Positions 26,862 through 36,088 of a stretch of 64,000 nt of DNA are shown in pieces. Each line of letters starts with the position of its first letter. Position 1 is the first letter of the stretch. The notes below the pieces were generated by a model. That model had not been told where the DNA came from, made no database searches, and was given only the letters and a program-made list of their open reading frames with translations. Origin of the DNA: Streptomyces sp. B1I3. Its GTDB lineage: Bacteria > Actinomycetota > Actinomycetes > Streptomycetales > Streptomycetaceae. The stretch lies in contig NZ_JAUSYD010000001.1 in assembly GCF_030816615.1 (NCBI RefSeq), positions 7,214,501 to 7,278,500 on the forward strand, given 5' to 3'. The position numbers were made by a program, and so were the translations under genes.

Positions 26862-27527
26862 ATGGACAGCGACGAGTCACCCCGTGTACTCGATCCCGGC
26901 CGGGATCCGGCGGCCCTGAAGGCGCTCACCCACCCGCTGCGCCTGAGACTCCTCGGTCTGCTGCGGCAGTACGGTCCGGCCACCGCGAGCGAACTGGCGG
27001 TCAGGACGGGGGAGTCGTCGGCCTCCACCAGCTATCACCTGCGTGTGCTGGCCAAGTACGCGTTCGTGGCGGAGGCGGAACACCGTGACGGGCGCGAGCG
27101 CCGCTGGAAGTCCGTGCACTCCATCACCTCGTGGAGCAACACGGCGATGCTCGCCACGCCGGGGGGCCGTGCCGCCCTGGAGCTGAGCAGGCGCCGACAG
27201 GTCGAGCACCTGCAGCACACGGTGACCCGGCACGAGGCGGACATGGCGGAGGGCCGCCTCGGTGAGGAGTGGCAGGAACACGCGGGCATCGACGACATGA
27301 TGCCGAGGCTGACCGCCGAGTCCCTGCGCGAGCTCTGGGAGACGTTCCGGGCCAAGGCCGCGGAGCTGACCGCGCGGGACGCCGACGACCCCCGTGCCGA
27401 GCAGGTCGTGCTGCTGCTGGCCGGCCGGTGTGCACCGGCGCGACCAATGAGGCCGGTATCCCAACCGTGTGGCGGTGCGGGCTTGGCGGTGGGCCGGACG
27501 GCGTTGGGGCTACGGCCTTCGTGCTGA
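26862..27527 (+). CDS. ArsR-type winged-helix regulator with atypical C-terminus
   Basis: DNA-binding protein (221 aa). The winged helix covers about residues 17-70 (ALTHPLRLRLLGLL, ASTSYHLRVLAKYAFV), followed by a helical domain up to AEQVVLLLAG near residue 188. Relatives of this type usually end close to that point and often precede an MFS transporter gene. Here the last ~33 residues (from RCAPARPMRP) look like read-through of unrelated DNA and no transporter follows. I infer that the native 3' end was lost at about 27425, where the accessory region begins. Confidence 0.75.
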   Translation: MDSDESPRVLDPGRDPAALKALTHPLRLRLLGLLRQYGPATASELAVRTGESSASTSYHLRVLAKYAFVAEAEHRDGRERRWKSVHSITSWSNTAMLATPGGRAALELSRRRQVEHLQHTVTRHEADMAEGRLGEEWQEHAGIDDMMPRLTAESLRELWETFRAKAAELTARDADDPRAEQVVLLLAGRCAPARPMRPVSQPCGGAGLAVGRTALGLRPSC

Positions 27528-27650
27528 GCACTGTGTGTTCCTTGGCAGGAACACATGCCCAACCGAAGGCCGGCCGCGCGTACGGCAGCTACCAGTCCGA
27601 GTGATCACGAACGAGAGATCGTTCGGACCCTGAGTCTGATCAATGCTCCG

Positions 27651-28670
27651 CTATTGGAGGCTCCATCGGTGTGGGTGCCCGGGCTCGGCGGGGCAGGCGA
27701 AGATGTTCAGCAGTCCATCTCGGCCGATCTCGAGTTTTGTGGGGCAACGGTCCCGCAGATGCCCTGGGACATCCCACTCCTCGATGGGCATCCAGCCGCC
27801 GTCGGCGCCGTCCCACTCGCGGCTGTCGACGGTCAGCAGCAGGGCCATCGGTGCGGCACAGGCTTCACAGCTCATCGGGTGGGGGTCGGTCGTGTGCCAG
27901 GAGGGGAACCCGCCCACGCGGCAACCCTGTGGAATCGACAGGTCGTGCTGGTAAGTGACCAGCTCGTCGTCCAGACCATGCTTCTCAGCCTTCCGTTCCT
28001 GGGCCGTCTCCCAGGCGTCGATCCTTTTCTCCAGCCTGGCCGGGAGCGATCCGGAGTATGGGTAGGTGACGACCTGCTCGGGATGCAGCACGCACGGCTC
28101 GGCGACCGAGCCCTCGAAGCCGACCAGGGACGGCTCCGGCGGAGCAGGCAGAGGCACTACCACCTGGTCGGAACGGCGCCAGCGTACGTGCAGCGCCAGG
28201 CCGTAACCGGTAGGGCCATGTGCCTCGAACGGGCACCAGAGCACCTGGAGCAGATCGCAGCCGTCCGGGCCCGGCGGTAGGCCGGGCACGTCCCGCCGGT
28301 ACACCTGGACCAGACCGATCAGCGGGATCGGATCGGTGTAGGCCACGTCCTGGTCGCGATGCTTACGGCCGAGCTCCGTGAGCAGGTCCCGTTCGCGGTC
28401 GTTGGGACGGTCACGGGCCCAAGCGTCCGCGAGAATCTGTCGCCGGCGATGGATGTCCGCGATGCGGTAACCACGGCTCCGTTTGTGCGGCTCGGTACAC
28501 AACGGCCACGGTTCCTCGGCCGGCCATAGCAGAGGACCGCCGATCGAGCTGACCGACACGTCCGGACTCCCAGGCCGCGGGTGCAGCCGGGTCGTCACAC
28601 CCCGGAACGCGCCCAGCTTCGGAAAGAGCCCTTCGACCTGCACCGGGCGCGGCGGGGTAGTTCTGATCAT
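27651..28670 (-). CDS. DUF1963-like protein
   Basis: Soluble protein (339 aa) of unknown function. The N-terminal motif SSIGGPLLWPAEEPWPLC near residue 40 is typical of DUF1963 (YwqG-like) proteins of Streptomyces. Several Cys residues near the C-terminus (SCEACAAP, ACPAEPGH) might bind a metal. The ATG at 28670 (MIRTTPPRP) is favoured over the longer reading from 28733, which has no visible ribosome binding site. It lies between the truncated ArsR-type gene and an IS701 remnant. No partner gene is evident. Confidence 0.75.
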   Translation of the reverse strand: MIRTTPPRPVQVEGLFPKLGAFRGVTTRLHPRPGSPDVSVSSIGGPLLWPAEEPWPLCTEPHKRSRGYRIADIHRRRQILADAWARDRPNDRERDLLTELGRKHRDQDVAYTDPIPLIGLVQVYRRDVPGLPPGPDGCDLLQVLWCPFEAHGPTGYGLALHVRWRRSDQVVVPLPAPPEPSLVGFEGSVAEPCVLHPEQVVTYPYSGSLPARLEKRIDAWETAQERKAEKHGLDDELVTYQHDLSIPQGCRVGGFPSWHTTDPHPMSCEACAAPMALLLTVDSREWDGADGGWMPIEEWDVPGHLRDRCPTKLEIGRDGLLNIFACPAEPGHPHRWSLQ

Positions 28671-28969
28671 GGTGCAGACCCTAAGCCACCACGCCAGCCC
28701 ACCTCGGACGTGCCGGTGCTGTCCGAACTCCACATTGAGCCAGAGTTGCTACTGCTCGACAACTCAATCGCGGCGACGGGGAAGATCGGCGGCTCGTTGT
28801 CAGCGACACCAGGAGCAACCGACGCAGCGGCGGGCGCCGGGTGCCGGACGAGGGCGCTGGATTCCGCGCTGACCGCCTCAATCGCGATCGCATCATGAGA
28901 CCGCAGCAGTTAAGGCGGGGCCGGTCGGTGTTCACCGCGTTCCCAACAGTCAGTTCTCGCCCCACGCCA

Positions 28970-29360
28970 ATGCGGGCGCTCATAGCACCGTTGCAGCGGA
29001 AGAACGGCTGGACACTGGCCGAAGAAGCTGGCCACGCAGGCCCGGACCGCATCCACCGGCTGCCGAACCGGATCGAGTGGGATGCCGATGAGGTCCTGGA
29101 CGAGGTGCGTGCCTACGCGGTCGAGCACCTCGGCGACCCTGGTGCGGTCCTGATCGTGGACGACACCGGCTTCCTGAAGAAGGGCACCGGTTCGGCCGGG
29201 GCGCAACGGCAGTACTCCGGCACTGCGGGACGCACGGAGAATTGCCAGGTCGGAGTCTTCCTGGCCTATGCGGCCGCGCTCGTACGCACGCTGATCGACC
29301 GCCGTCTGTATCTGCCCGCCTCCTGGACTGACGACCGTGAGCGGTGCCCGAACACCGCGG
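28970..29360 (+). pseudogene. IS701-like transposase fragment
   Basis: An internal piece of a DDE transposase of the IS701 type: NRIEWDADEVLDEVRAYAVE, then VLIVDDTGFLKKGTGSAG with the first catalytic Asp, then QRQYSGTAGRTENCQVGVFL and YLPASWTDDRERC. Both the N-terminal ~70 residues and everything after DRERC are missing, so it is inactive. The 3' break lies about 50 bp from the end of the convergent beta-lactamase-like gene. No terminal inverted repeats were found. Confidence 0.85.
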
Positions 29361-29411
29361 ACACACCCCACCAGAAGTTAACCACCCGCCACGGCAAACA
29401 CCCTTGCAGTG

Positions 29412-30641
29412 CTAGGACTTGTCGCGCGGGGTGATCCCTCCGGCGTACACGTTGCCCGGTGTGACGACGGACGTGACGGCGCGGGCGACGAGGGTCGACG
29501 GCTCCTGGCCGTCGACGAGGGAGTCGGTGTTCAGGATGAGGACCAGGGTGGCCTTCTGCGAGGGCAGGTACACGGTCACGGTCTCGTACCCGGGCAGGGA
29601 GCCGTTGTGCCCGATCCAGCCGTTGGTCCGCAGGATGCCGAGGCCGTAGTCGGTGCCGGGAAAGCCGGTCGGCAGCACCTTGAGACGCTGCGCCTGGGTC
29701 TCGACGCTGAGCAGCTTGCCGGTGGCGAGGACGGGGGCCCAGCGGCGCAGGTCCTGGAGGTCGGAGATCATGCCGCCTGCCGCCCAGGCCCAGCTGGGGT
29801 TCCAGTCGGTGGCGTCCGCGACGGAGCCGGTCAGCGTCTGGTCGGTGTATCCGTGCGCGTGGGGCTCGGGGAACTCGGCGCCCTTGGGGAGGAATGTGTG
29901 GCGCAGACCGGCCGGGCGGACCACCCTCTCGTGGATGACGTCGGCGAGCCGCTTTCCGGTGACCTTCTCGACGACCAGGCCGAGCAGCACGAGGTTGGAG
30001 TTGGAGTACTGGAACCTCGCGCCCGGCGCGAACGTGTTCGGGTGCCGGTAGCCGTAGGAGAGGACCTCCCACGGGTTGAACGGGCGTTTCGGCGCGCTCA
30101 GCAGGTCGTGCTCGAAGTCGGGGTCGGCGGTGTACGGGAACAGGCCGCTGCGCATCTCGGCGAGGTGGCGCAGCGTGATCTTCTCGCCGTTCGGGACCCC
30201 TCGGATGTAGTCGTCGATCGGGTCGTCGAGCCTGACCTTGCCCTCGTCGACGAGCTGGAGGAGCGCGGTGACGGTGAAGGTCTTGGTCTCGCTGCCGATG
30301 CGGACGTAGGTGTCGGCGAACATCGGCCGGCCGGTGTTCTTGTCTGCGACGCCGGTCGCGCGGACGTAGCATCCCTTGCCCGGCATCCACAGGCCGACGA
30401 CGAGTCCGGGGACACGGGCCTGCTTGCGGACGTCCTCGACGGTCTTGTCGAGCCGGGCGGTCAGCGCGGGGCCGAAGCCGTCGGCGGGGCAGTCGTCGCC
30501 GCCGTGCGGACCGGTGGCCGCGGCGGGGGCGTGTGGGGCCGGGACGGCCGTGGCGGGAACGGTGGCCAGCGGGGCCAGGGCCAGCACGGACGTCGCGAGC
30601 AGCGTCGCGGCGAGCAGTCGGCGGGGGGAGGTTCGTCTCAT
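29412..30641 (-). CDS. Secreted serine hydrolase, beta-lactamase / D-alanyl-D-alanine carboxypeptidase-like
   Basis: Exported protein (409 aa): an N-terminal signal (RRTSPRRLLAATLLATSVL, cleaved near residue 33) and a class C beta-lactamase/DD-peptidase fold. The catalytic SxxK is SETK near residue 118, the YxN motif is YSNSN near 212, and HNGSLPGYET near 345 replaces the KTG box. This is typical of the esterase/DD-peptidase branch. Likely acts on peptidoglycan stem peptides or small esters outside the cell. The ATG at 30641 gives the signal directly. Full length and apparently intact. Confidence 0.88.
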   Translation of the reverse strand: MRRTSPRRLLAATLLATSVLALAPLATVPATAVPAPHAPAAATGPHGGDDCPADGFGPALTARLDKTVEDVRKQARVPGLVVGLWMPGKGCYVRATGVADKNTGRPMFADTYVRIGSETKTFTVTALLQLVDEGKVRLDDPIDDYIRGVPNGEKITLRHLAEMRSGLFPYTADPDFEHDLLSAPKRPFNPWEVLSYGYRHPNTFAPGARFQYSNSNLVLLGLVVEKVTGKRLADVIHERVVRPAGLRHTFLPKGAEFPEPHAHGYTDQTLTGSVADATDWNPSWAWAAGGMISDLQDLRRWAPVLATGKLLSVETQAQRLKVLPTGFPGTDYGLGILRTNGWIGHNGSLPGYETVTVYLPSQKATLVLILNTDSLVDGQEPSTLVARAVTSVVTPGNVYAGGITPRDKS

Positions 30642-30794
30642 GGTCGGGGGCGCCTCTTCCAGGTCATGGACGCGGACGGCGACAGATCAGCACCAGATAC
30701 GGCGCGAACGGCAGACCGCCCGACCGGGCCGCGGCGAGTCCACTCGTTCGGCGCCCCGCTCCCGAGCCGGCTCCGCGCCGCCGTCCTCTGCCGC

Positions 30795-31512
30795 TCAGCG
30801 TGCCACGGCCGCCGGGTCCTCACCCCGCAGGGCCGGGTCGGCGGTCAGGGCCGCGTGGACGGCTTCCAGGACGGCGAGTTCCGCCGTGGAGGCGGCGGTC
30901 GCCAGGGCCATGTCCTCAGCGGCCAAGGCGACGGGAAGTGGACGCCGGTCGCGGTGGCGCGGCCGACGGCGCCCGCGAGGGGGCCCGCGCCGAGGGTGCG
31001 CAGGGCCAGATCGCGGGGCAGGCCGAGGGAGTCCGCGAGGTTGAGCGCCTCGCCGATCAGGGCGACGCCTCCGATGACGGCGTTGATGAGGACGAGCTTG
31101 AGGGCGGCGCCGCTGCCGGGGCCGCCGCAGGCGGTGGCGGTGCCGAGCCGGTCAAGGACGCCGGCGACGGGGGTGGTGCCGCCGCCCGCGAGGACGAGCA
31201 GGTCGCCGGTGGTGGCCCGGTCGACGCTGCCCATGACGGGCGCGTCGACGAGGGTGACGCCCTCGGGGAGCCGACGGGCGAGCTCGCGCACGGTGTCGGG
31301 GCCGACGGTCGAGCTGTCGATCCAGTGGGCGCCGGGGCGCAGCGCCGGGATCGTGGTGTCGGCGACGGCGACGGCGAGGGCAGCGGCCGGGTCGGCCGGC
31401 ATGGTGAAAACGAGGTCGACGTCGGCGTCGGCGACGGCCTCGGCGGGCGTGGAGGCGCGCACATCGCCGGCCGCGACGAGGCCGTCGGCCTTGCCGGGCG
31501 TGCGGTTCCGGA
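30795..31512 (-). pseudogene. 3-hydroxyisobutyrate dehydrogenase-like NAD(P)-dependent oxidoreductase, 5'-truncated and frameshifted
   Basis: The readable part starts at RNRTPGKADGLVAAG and runs through LVFTMPAD, IDSSTVGPDTVREL, LVDAPVMGSVDRATTGDLLV and the family Lys region GSGAALKLVLINAV. The N-terminal Rossmann GxGxxG strand is absent; unrelated sequence abuts at about 31512. Near 30930 the frame shifts: restoring one G (VHFP then VALAAEDMALATAAS) continues the protein to a stop at 30795. Two independent lesions show a decayed gene. Confidence 0.8.
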
Positions 31513-31774
31513 CAGGCCCGCGTCTTCGCCCAGATCGAGAAAACTCCGCCGCCGACGACGACCGGGGGCCGGTGGGCAACATCTTCCTCGCGCCCGACGT
31601 CCCGCCGTCTCTGCTGGGCCGGTGCGTACAACTCCAAGCCTTTGCCCGCGCCGCATACCGGCCTGCTGAGCCGACCGGGTGATTGCCGGGACTCGTCCGC
31701 ACAAAGCCGCCTCGACGCGGAATCAGGTAGAGACGGACGACGTCGGTTGTGCGCTGTGCAAAGAAGGATGTGCG

Positions 31775-32650
31775 GTGAACGTTGACACAAGAGCTTCCGG
31801 CGATCCGGGACAGGCGCGCCCGAGAGGAACGGGGACACGGTTAAGGCGGTGGGCAGCTCGTCTTTTCCGACGGATCAGCCTCCGTCGGACGGCTGAGGAC
31901 GGATGGGTCAGCCTCCGTACCTGGCGGATCCGCAAGACGGGGTGGTACGTGCCCGCCCTCACCGTGACGCTTCTCGGCGCGGCCGTCCTGCTCTTCCTGG
32001 CCACGCTGGCCGTCGTCACTCTGACGAGCTCCCCCAGCGACGGCTTATGGTCGCTCCTTTCCCGGGCGGAGACGCGTTGCAGCAGACACAGCCTCTCGTG
32101 CGGCATCCTCCAGACGATCCTCATGCCGTTGCTCACGCTGTCCCTTGCCACCGTCGCCTACCTCTTCTTCCGGTTCAGCCGCGTTCGCAGGGTGTACCAG
32201 AGGAAGGCCAGGCAGGCACCGCACGAACTCGTGGAAACGGCGGGCAGCATCTTCGGCATGGTCGTGGGCCGTGATCAGCTGTGCGCCGTCCTCGTCGAAG
32301 AACTCCGGGACTGCCGTACCCGTCGCACTCACGTCGTGGTCGGTGGGGTGGGAACGGGTAAGACGGCTCTGGTCGTGCTGCTGACGGCAGCCCTCGCCGA
32401 ACAGAAGGCCGTACCCGTGCCGCTGCGTCTGCGTCACGCGGGCAAGGACCTGGACTTCCGGCGACTCGCCTTCGAACGGTTCTCCCAGGAGGTGCAGGGC
32501 AGTCTGCGCTCCGACGCCGAAGCGGAGAAGGTATGGCGGCGACTGGTCAAACAGGGACGGATCGTCGTGCTGGCGGACGGCCTCGAGGAGGCTCTGACCG
32601 ATGAGGATCTGGCGGAGGAACGCGACACCGTCATCGGACTGGCCATTTGA
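31775..32650 (+). CDS. NACHT/STAND-type membrane ATPase, N-terminal part (ends at an in-frame TGA)
   Basis: First 291 codons of a large NTPase. Two transmembrane helices lie at about residues 57-83 and 111-132. The Walker A loop VVGGVGTGKTALVVLL is near 190 and Walker B RIVVLADGLEEAL near 263. The GTG at 31775 has AAGAAGGA 6 bp upstream. Translation stops at TGA 32648-32650, yet the same frame continues without a break with RANEQGLPLIITSRPQD, the expected sensor segment following Walker B. Alone it would be an ATPase lacking its sensor and effector parts. See the next entry. Confidence 0.85.
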   Translation: MNVDTRASGDPGQARPRGTGTRLRRWAARLFRRISLRRTAEDGWVSLRTWRIRKTGWYVPALTVTLLGAAVLLFLATLAVVTLTSSPSDGLWSLLSRAETRCSRHSLSCGILQTILMPLLTLSLATVAYLFFRFSRVRRVYQRKARQAPHELVETAGSIFGMVVGRDQLCAVLVEELRDCRTRRTHVVVGGVGTGKTALVVLLTAALAEQKAVPVPLRLRHAGKDLDFRRLAFERFSQEVQGSLRSDAEAEKVWRRLVKQGRIVVLADGLEEALTDEDLAEERDTVIGLAI

Positions 32651-32713
32651 CGGGCCAACGAGCAAGGGCTGCCCCTGATCATCACCTCACGACCGCAGGA
32701 CTCGCTGAGGGGA

Positions 32714-35224
32714 ATGGAGGTCGCCCTCACTGATCTCGAACCGCTGAGCGAGGAGGCCGCGCTCACGTACATCTCGTCCGGCAGCCCCCGGGAGGACCGC
32801 CAGAGGCTGGACTGGATCGTGGAGATGGCCGGTATCACCGAGGCGCCTACGTACTTGCAGATCGCCGCAGAACTCCACGGGGCGGCGCTGCTGGAGCGGG
32901 CCATGACCGGACACTCCGACGAGGATGCTGTGGAGACACGAGGCGGGGACCGGGCGGCACTGCGCTTCCACCTGCTCGACACCTGGATCAACGCGCTCGT
33001 CAGCGGACGTTTCCGTCCCGAGGTGCCGCTGAGCCAGGAGGAGCGGCGGGCGACGGTCGACCACCTCTGCGCCATGGCCTGTGTGGGGCTGGCGACGGAT
33101 TCCGCCGAAGTGCGGTTCGCCGACCTCGTTGACGAACAGGACCCGTCGCGGCCACGCTACCCGGAACTCGTGCGCGAACTGGCCCGGCGGGTGGAGGGGA
33201 GCCGGCTCGACATCCGACTGGCCGCGTACTGGGGAGCACGCCTGGGACTCATCGAGATCTGTGGTGACCGCGTCCGCTTCCAGCACAGCGTGGTCCAGGC
33301 TCACCTCGGGGCGCGCTTCATGAATGCCGTGATCCACCCCGACATCCCCGAGGAGCCGACGGACGGTTCCTTCTTCCCGGCAGCTCTGCGCAACCCGGGA
33401 AGAGAGCTGCTCATCGCCATGGTGCTCCATTCCCGCACGCCCGGCGGATCATGCCTCCACGAGGACCCAGCCGGTGAGCGAGTCGCCTGGTGCCCGGTCT
33501 CCACCGCGCGCGATCTGCTGCTCAATGCCGCCTGCCGGGCGGAGATGGACCGGGAGAGCCGGTCGCGCGTACCCGGTACGCCGGCACACGCCGGCCACCT
33601 CCTCCTGGGCCGCAGCCTGCACACCAAGGCCCTGGAGTTGTACGCGGCCGCTCTGGAGATCGACAGCGTGGACGAGGAACCGCAGCAGCACCTGATCGCG
33701 ATGCAGCTGTGCACGTCCTGGTCGGATCTGCGGGCACGGGACCCGCTGACCATGCGTGCGGCGAAGATGCAACTGGTGTCGCGTTTCGGGGACGCGATGC
33801 GCGGTGTGGCCCGCAGGCACACCGTTGAGCCTGCCTACCTCGAGCTTTTCGAGATCGCACGCCTGGAACCGTCGTACGCGGTCCGGGTCGCGATCGCACA
33901 AGAGATCGGCGCGGGCGGCGACATCGCTTTCGAAGAGCTGCACCCCCGTCTCCGCGTGCCGAGGGCGGTGCGGGACCGGCTGATGGAGCGCGAACCCAAC
34001 TGGCGGGAACAGCTGTGGGGCGGTCAACAGCCGGAGGACGTCGGAGAGCACGAGGGCAGGCGCCGTCGGCACGAGAAGGGGCCTGTCGCCCGCCTGCAGA
34101 GGGAGCACGAGGAGCGGGAGGAGCGTCGACGGGGGGAGCGCCGCCGGGAGAAGCAAGAGCGGGAGACCGCGGAACAGGAGTGGCGGGACGGTGTTCTCTG
34201 CGCGTGGCTGATTCCCCTCCTCGTGGGCTCGGTCACCACCCAGCGCCACCAGGACACCCCGTACGCATACCTGGAAGGGTGGGTACGCCGAGTGGGCCCG
34301 CAGGAGCAGACCGATGCACCGCCCCTGGACCTCGCACTGGAAGTGGCACTGGCACAGGGGTTCAAGTACGCGGCCAATCGCAGGCGCCGCCATCCGCACG
34401 CCCGCCCGGAAGCCCGTGAGTACCTCAGCGAGCAAGCCTGGTACATGCTTCAGCGCACGCGGTTCTGGTTCTCCCGGCTCACGCTGCTGCACGCGCTGAC
34501 ACTGTGGGCCCTGCCGGACGACGTCCACTCGGCCCACCCCGAGCAAGGGCATGGGTCGGACCCGGCGGAGCAGGTCCGGCAGTGGCTGGTCCTGCCGGGC
34601 GGCGGGCAGGAGCACCCCTTCGTGAAGGCGGCCGCGGAGCTGTCGGTGCGGGCTCTGGAGTCGCGGCAGCCCGAACGGTTCCTATGGATCGACGAATCGG
34701 GTGTCGCCGCCCACGTCGGTTCGCAAACGGCGCCGCAGGACGAGTCACGCAAGCACAACCTGTGGATTGCGCCCTCGACCGGGTGGAGCGCTCTGCACAC
34801 GCCCACCAATCAACTCCTCGCGGATGTGCTCCTGCTGCTCAATCTCGCTGAGCGGGGCGATTGGCCCAAGGACCGCCTGCGTCGCCTCCAGCACACCGAC
34901 CGGCCTGACCTGCCTCCCTGCCTGACGCGGGACCGAAGTCCTCTCGACCCCAGCCGGACCGTCGTACGGACGGCGGCCTCCCAGGCCGGCTCCAACTGCC
35001 GGGACGACTGCGCCTTCGAGCTGTGCCCTTACCCGCCGAAGGGCGTGGACGGGCACCGGGTGGAACTGAGCGAGGCCTTCTGCAGAGCGCAGTCCGCACT
35101 ACTCTCACCGTCGCTGTCCGGGCGCCGCCGGAAAGCCGCCTGGCAGAAACGGACGGCGCACAGCGAACTGCGGCAGTTCTGGGAAGAGATGGGGCGACGG
35201 GCACAGGGCGACTCGCGCCGGTGA
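32714..35224 (+). CDS. NACHT/STAND-type ATPase, C-terminal part (same frame, after the TGA)
   Basis: Continuation of the preceding ATPase in the same reading frame. Homologous sequence begins directly after the TGA (codon 293); 32714 is merely the first ATG. It has a helical lid region (LTDLEPLSEEAALTYI), a large helical C-terminal half with a charged coiled-coil-like segment around 34050-34190, and a Cys-containing tail (SNCRDDCAFELCPYP). No known effector domain was recognised. No ribosome binding site precedes 32714, so separate expression is doubtful. Either the gene is broken, or the TGA is read through or erroneous. With read-through the product would be 1149 residues, a normal size for these membrane NACHT-like proteins. 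Confidence 0.75.
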   Translation: MEVALTDLEPLSEEAALTYISSGSPREDRQRLDWIVEMAGITEAPTYLQIAAELHGAALLERAMTGHSDEDAVETRGGDRAALRFHLLDTWINALVSGRFRPEVPLSQEERRATVDHLCAMACVGLATDSAEVRFADLVDEQDPSRPRYPELVRELARRVEGSRLDIRLAAYWGARLGLIEICGDRVRFQHSVVQAHLGARFMNAVIHPDIPEEPTDGSFFPAALRNPGRELLIAMVLHSRTPGGSCLHEDPAGERVAWCPVSTARDLLLNAACRAEMDRESRSRVPGTPAHAGHLLLGRSLHTKALELYAAALEIDSVDEEPQQHLIAMQLCTSWSDLRARDPLTMRAAKMQLVSRFGDAMRGVARRHTVEPAYLELFEIARLEPSYAVRVAIAQEIGAGGDIAFEELHPRLRVPRAVRDRLMEREPNWREQLWGGQQPEDVGEHEGRRRRHEKGPVARLQREHEEREERRRGERRREKQERETAEQEWRDGVLCAWLIPLLVGSVTTQRHQDTPYAYLEGWVRRVGPQEQTDAPPLDLALEVALAQGFKYAANRRRRHPHARPEAREYLSEQAWYMLQRTRFWFSRLTLLHALTLWALPDDVHSAHPEQGHGSDPAEQVRQWLVLPGGGQEHPFVKAAAELSVRALESRQPERFLWIDESGVAAHVGSQTAPQDESRKHNLWIAPSTGWSALHTPTNQLLADVLLLLNLAERGDWPKDRLRRLQHTDRPDLPPCLTRDRSPLDPSRTVVRTAASQAGSNCRDDCAFELCPYPPKGVDGHRVELSEAFCRAQSALLSPSLSGRRRKAAWQKRTAHSELRQFWEEMGRRAQGDSRR

Positions 35225-35391
35225 CGAACCGGAGGGGCCCGTGTCGTTGCCGGTTGTCGACCGACAGGCGCGGTGTCCTCCACTCCAGCACTCAACCCTC
35301 TGACCGGATGCGACCGTGCCCGAAGACCTCGGGAGTGAATGAAGCTGGACCGGTTGGTAGGGCGTGGGGTGTTCGGGGCAGACGTGTGCGC

Positions 35392-35862
35392 GTGAGCGAT
35401 GAACAGAACGTGAGCGATGAACAGCACAGCACCCCGGACGCCGCGCACCTGCGTCCCGAGGGCATGAGCGACAAGACGGTGGAAGCGCTGGGTGCGTTGT
35501 CGAAGGCGCTGGAGACGACCGAGCGGGCCCGCGGCGCGTTGTATGAGTTCCACCAGCTGACCGGCACCGCCGACTTCCAGATCGGTGACGCCGTACACCT
35601 ACTGCGCGAGGCCGGCCATGACGACGAGGCCGACCTGGTCGAGCGGGAGATCCTCGGGCGCAACGTCATCCCCGGCCACTGGACCTTCCAGATCATCGAG
35701 GCCTACAACCAGACCTACCACCGCCCTTTCACCGACCTCGAGCAGCGCCTGGTCCACGACCTCGCCCAAGGCCGTGACCACCTCTACGAAGCCGAACTCA
35801 AACAAGCCCGCCGTCCCACAGGCGGCACCCCCCAGGACACCCACCACCACGCCGCCTCGTAG
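35392..35862 (+). CDS. Conserved actinobacterial hypothetical protein
   Basis: Mostly helical soluble protein (156 aa) of a family I recognise only as recurring in Streptomyces (SDKTVEALGALSKALETTER, EAGHDDEADLVEREILGRNV, HWTFQIIEAYNQTYHRPF). Function unknown. The start is ambiguous because the sequence GTGAGCGATGAACAG is duplicated at 35392-35406 and 35410-35424, and a third possible start, ATGAGCGAC, lies at 35465. I choose the first GTG. It follows the NACHT-like gene by about 170 bp on the same strand, but nothing ties them together functionally. Confidence 0.7.
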   Translation: MSDEQNVSDEQHSTPDAAHLRPEGMSDKTVEALGALSKALETTERARGALYEFHQLTGTADFQIGDAVHLLREAGHDDEADLVEREILGRNVIPGHWTFQIIEAYNQTYHRPFTDLEQRLVHDLAQGRDHLYEAELKQARRPTGGTPQDTHHHAAS

Positions 35863-36088
35863 TGCTGAGCCCGGCCACCACGCCACTGCACCCACGAGGA
35901 GCCGTCGAGCAGCTGCTCCGCGTCGGGCACCGGACGGCGGGTACGTCGTGAGAATAACGACCTTGGGAGCGATATCAACTCCCGGCCTGCCTGGCGGCCT
36001 GGGCCCCTGCGCGATCAGCACGCCGCTGGGAGGGGTGACGCCGGTCGAGTGCATCGCGAACGCCCCGGTCCTGATCGGCGCGTCCTGG

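Noticed and set aside
27643..28280. Plus-strand open frames over the DUF1963-like gene
   Set aside because: Poor codon character. The minus strand carries the DUF1963 motif GGPLLWPAEEPWP over a full-length frame.
29409..31682. 757-codon plus-strand frame over the beta-lactamase-like and dehydrogenase genes
   Set aside because: Antisense shadow, Gly/Val/Asp-rich without domains; the minus strand holds the serine-hydrolase motifs SETK and YSN.
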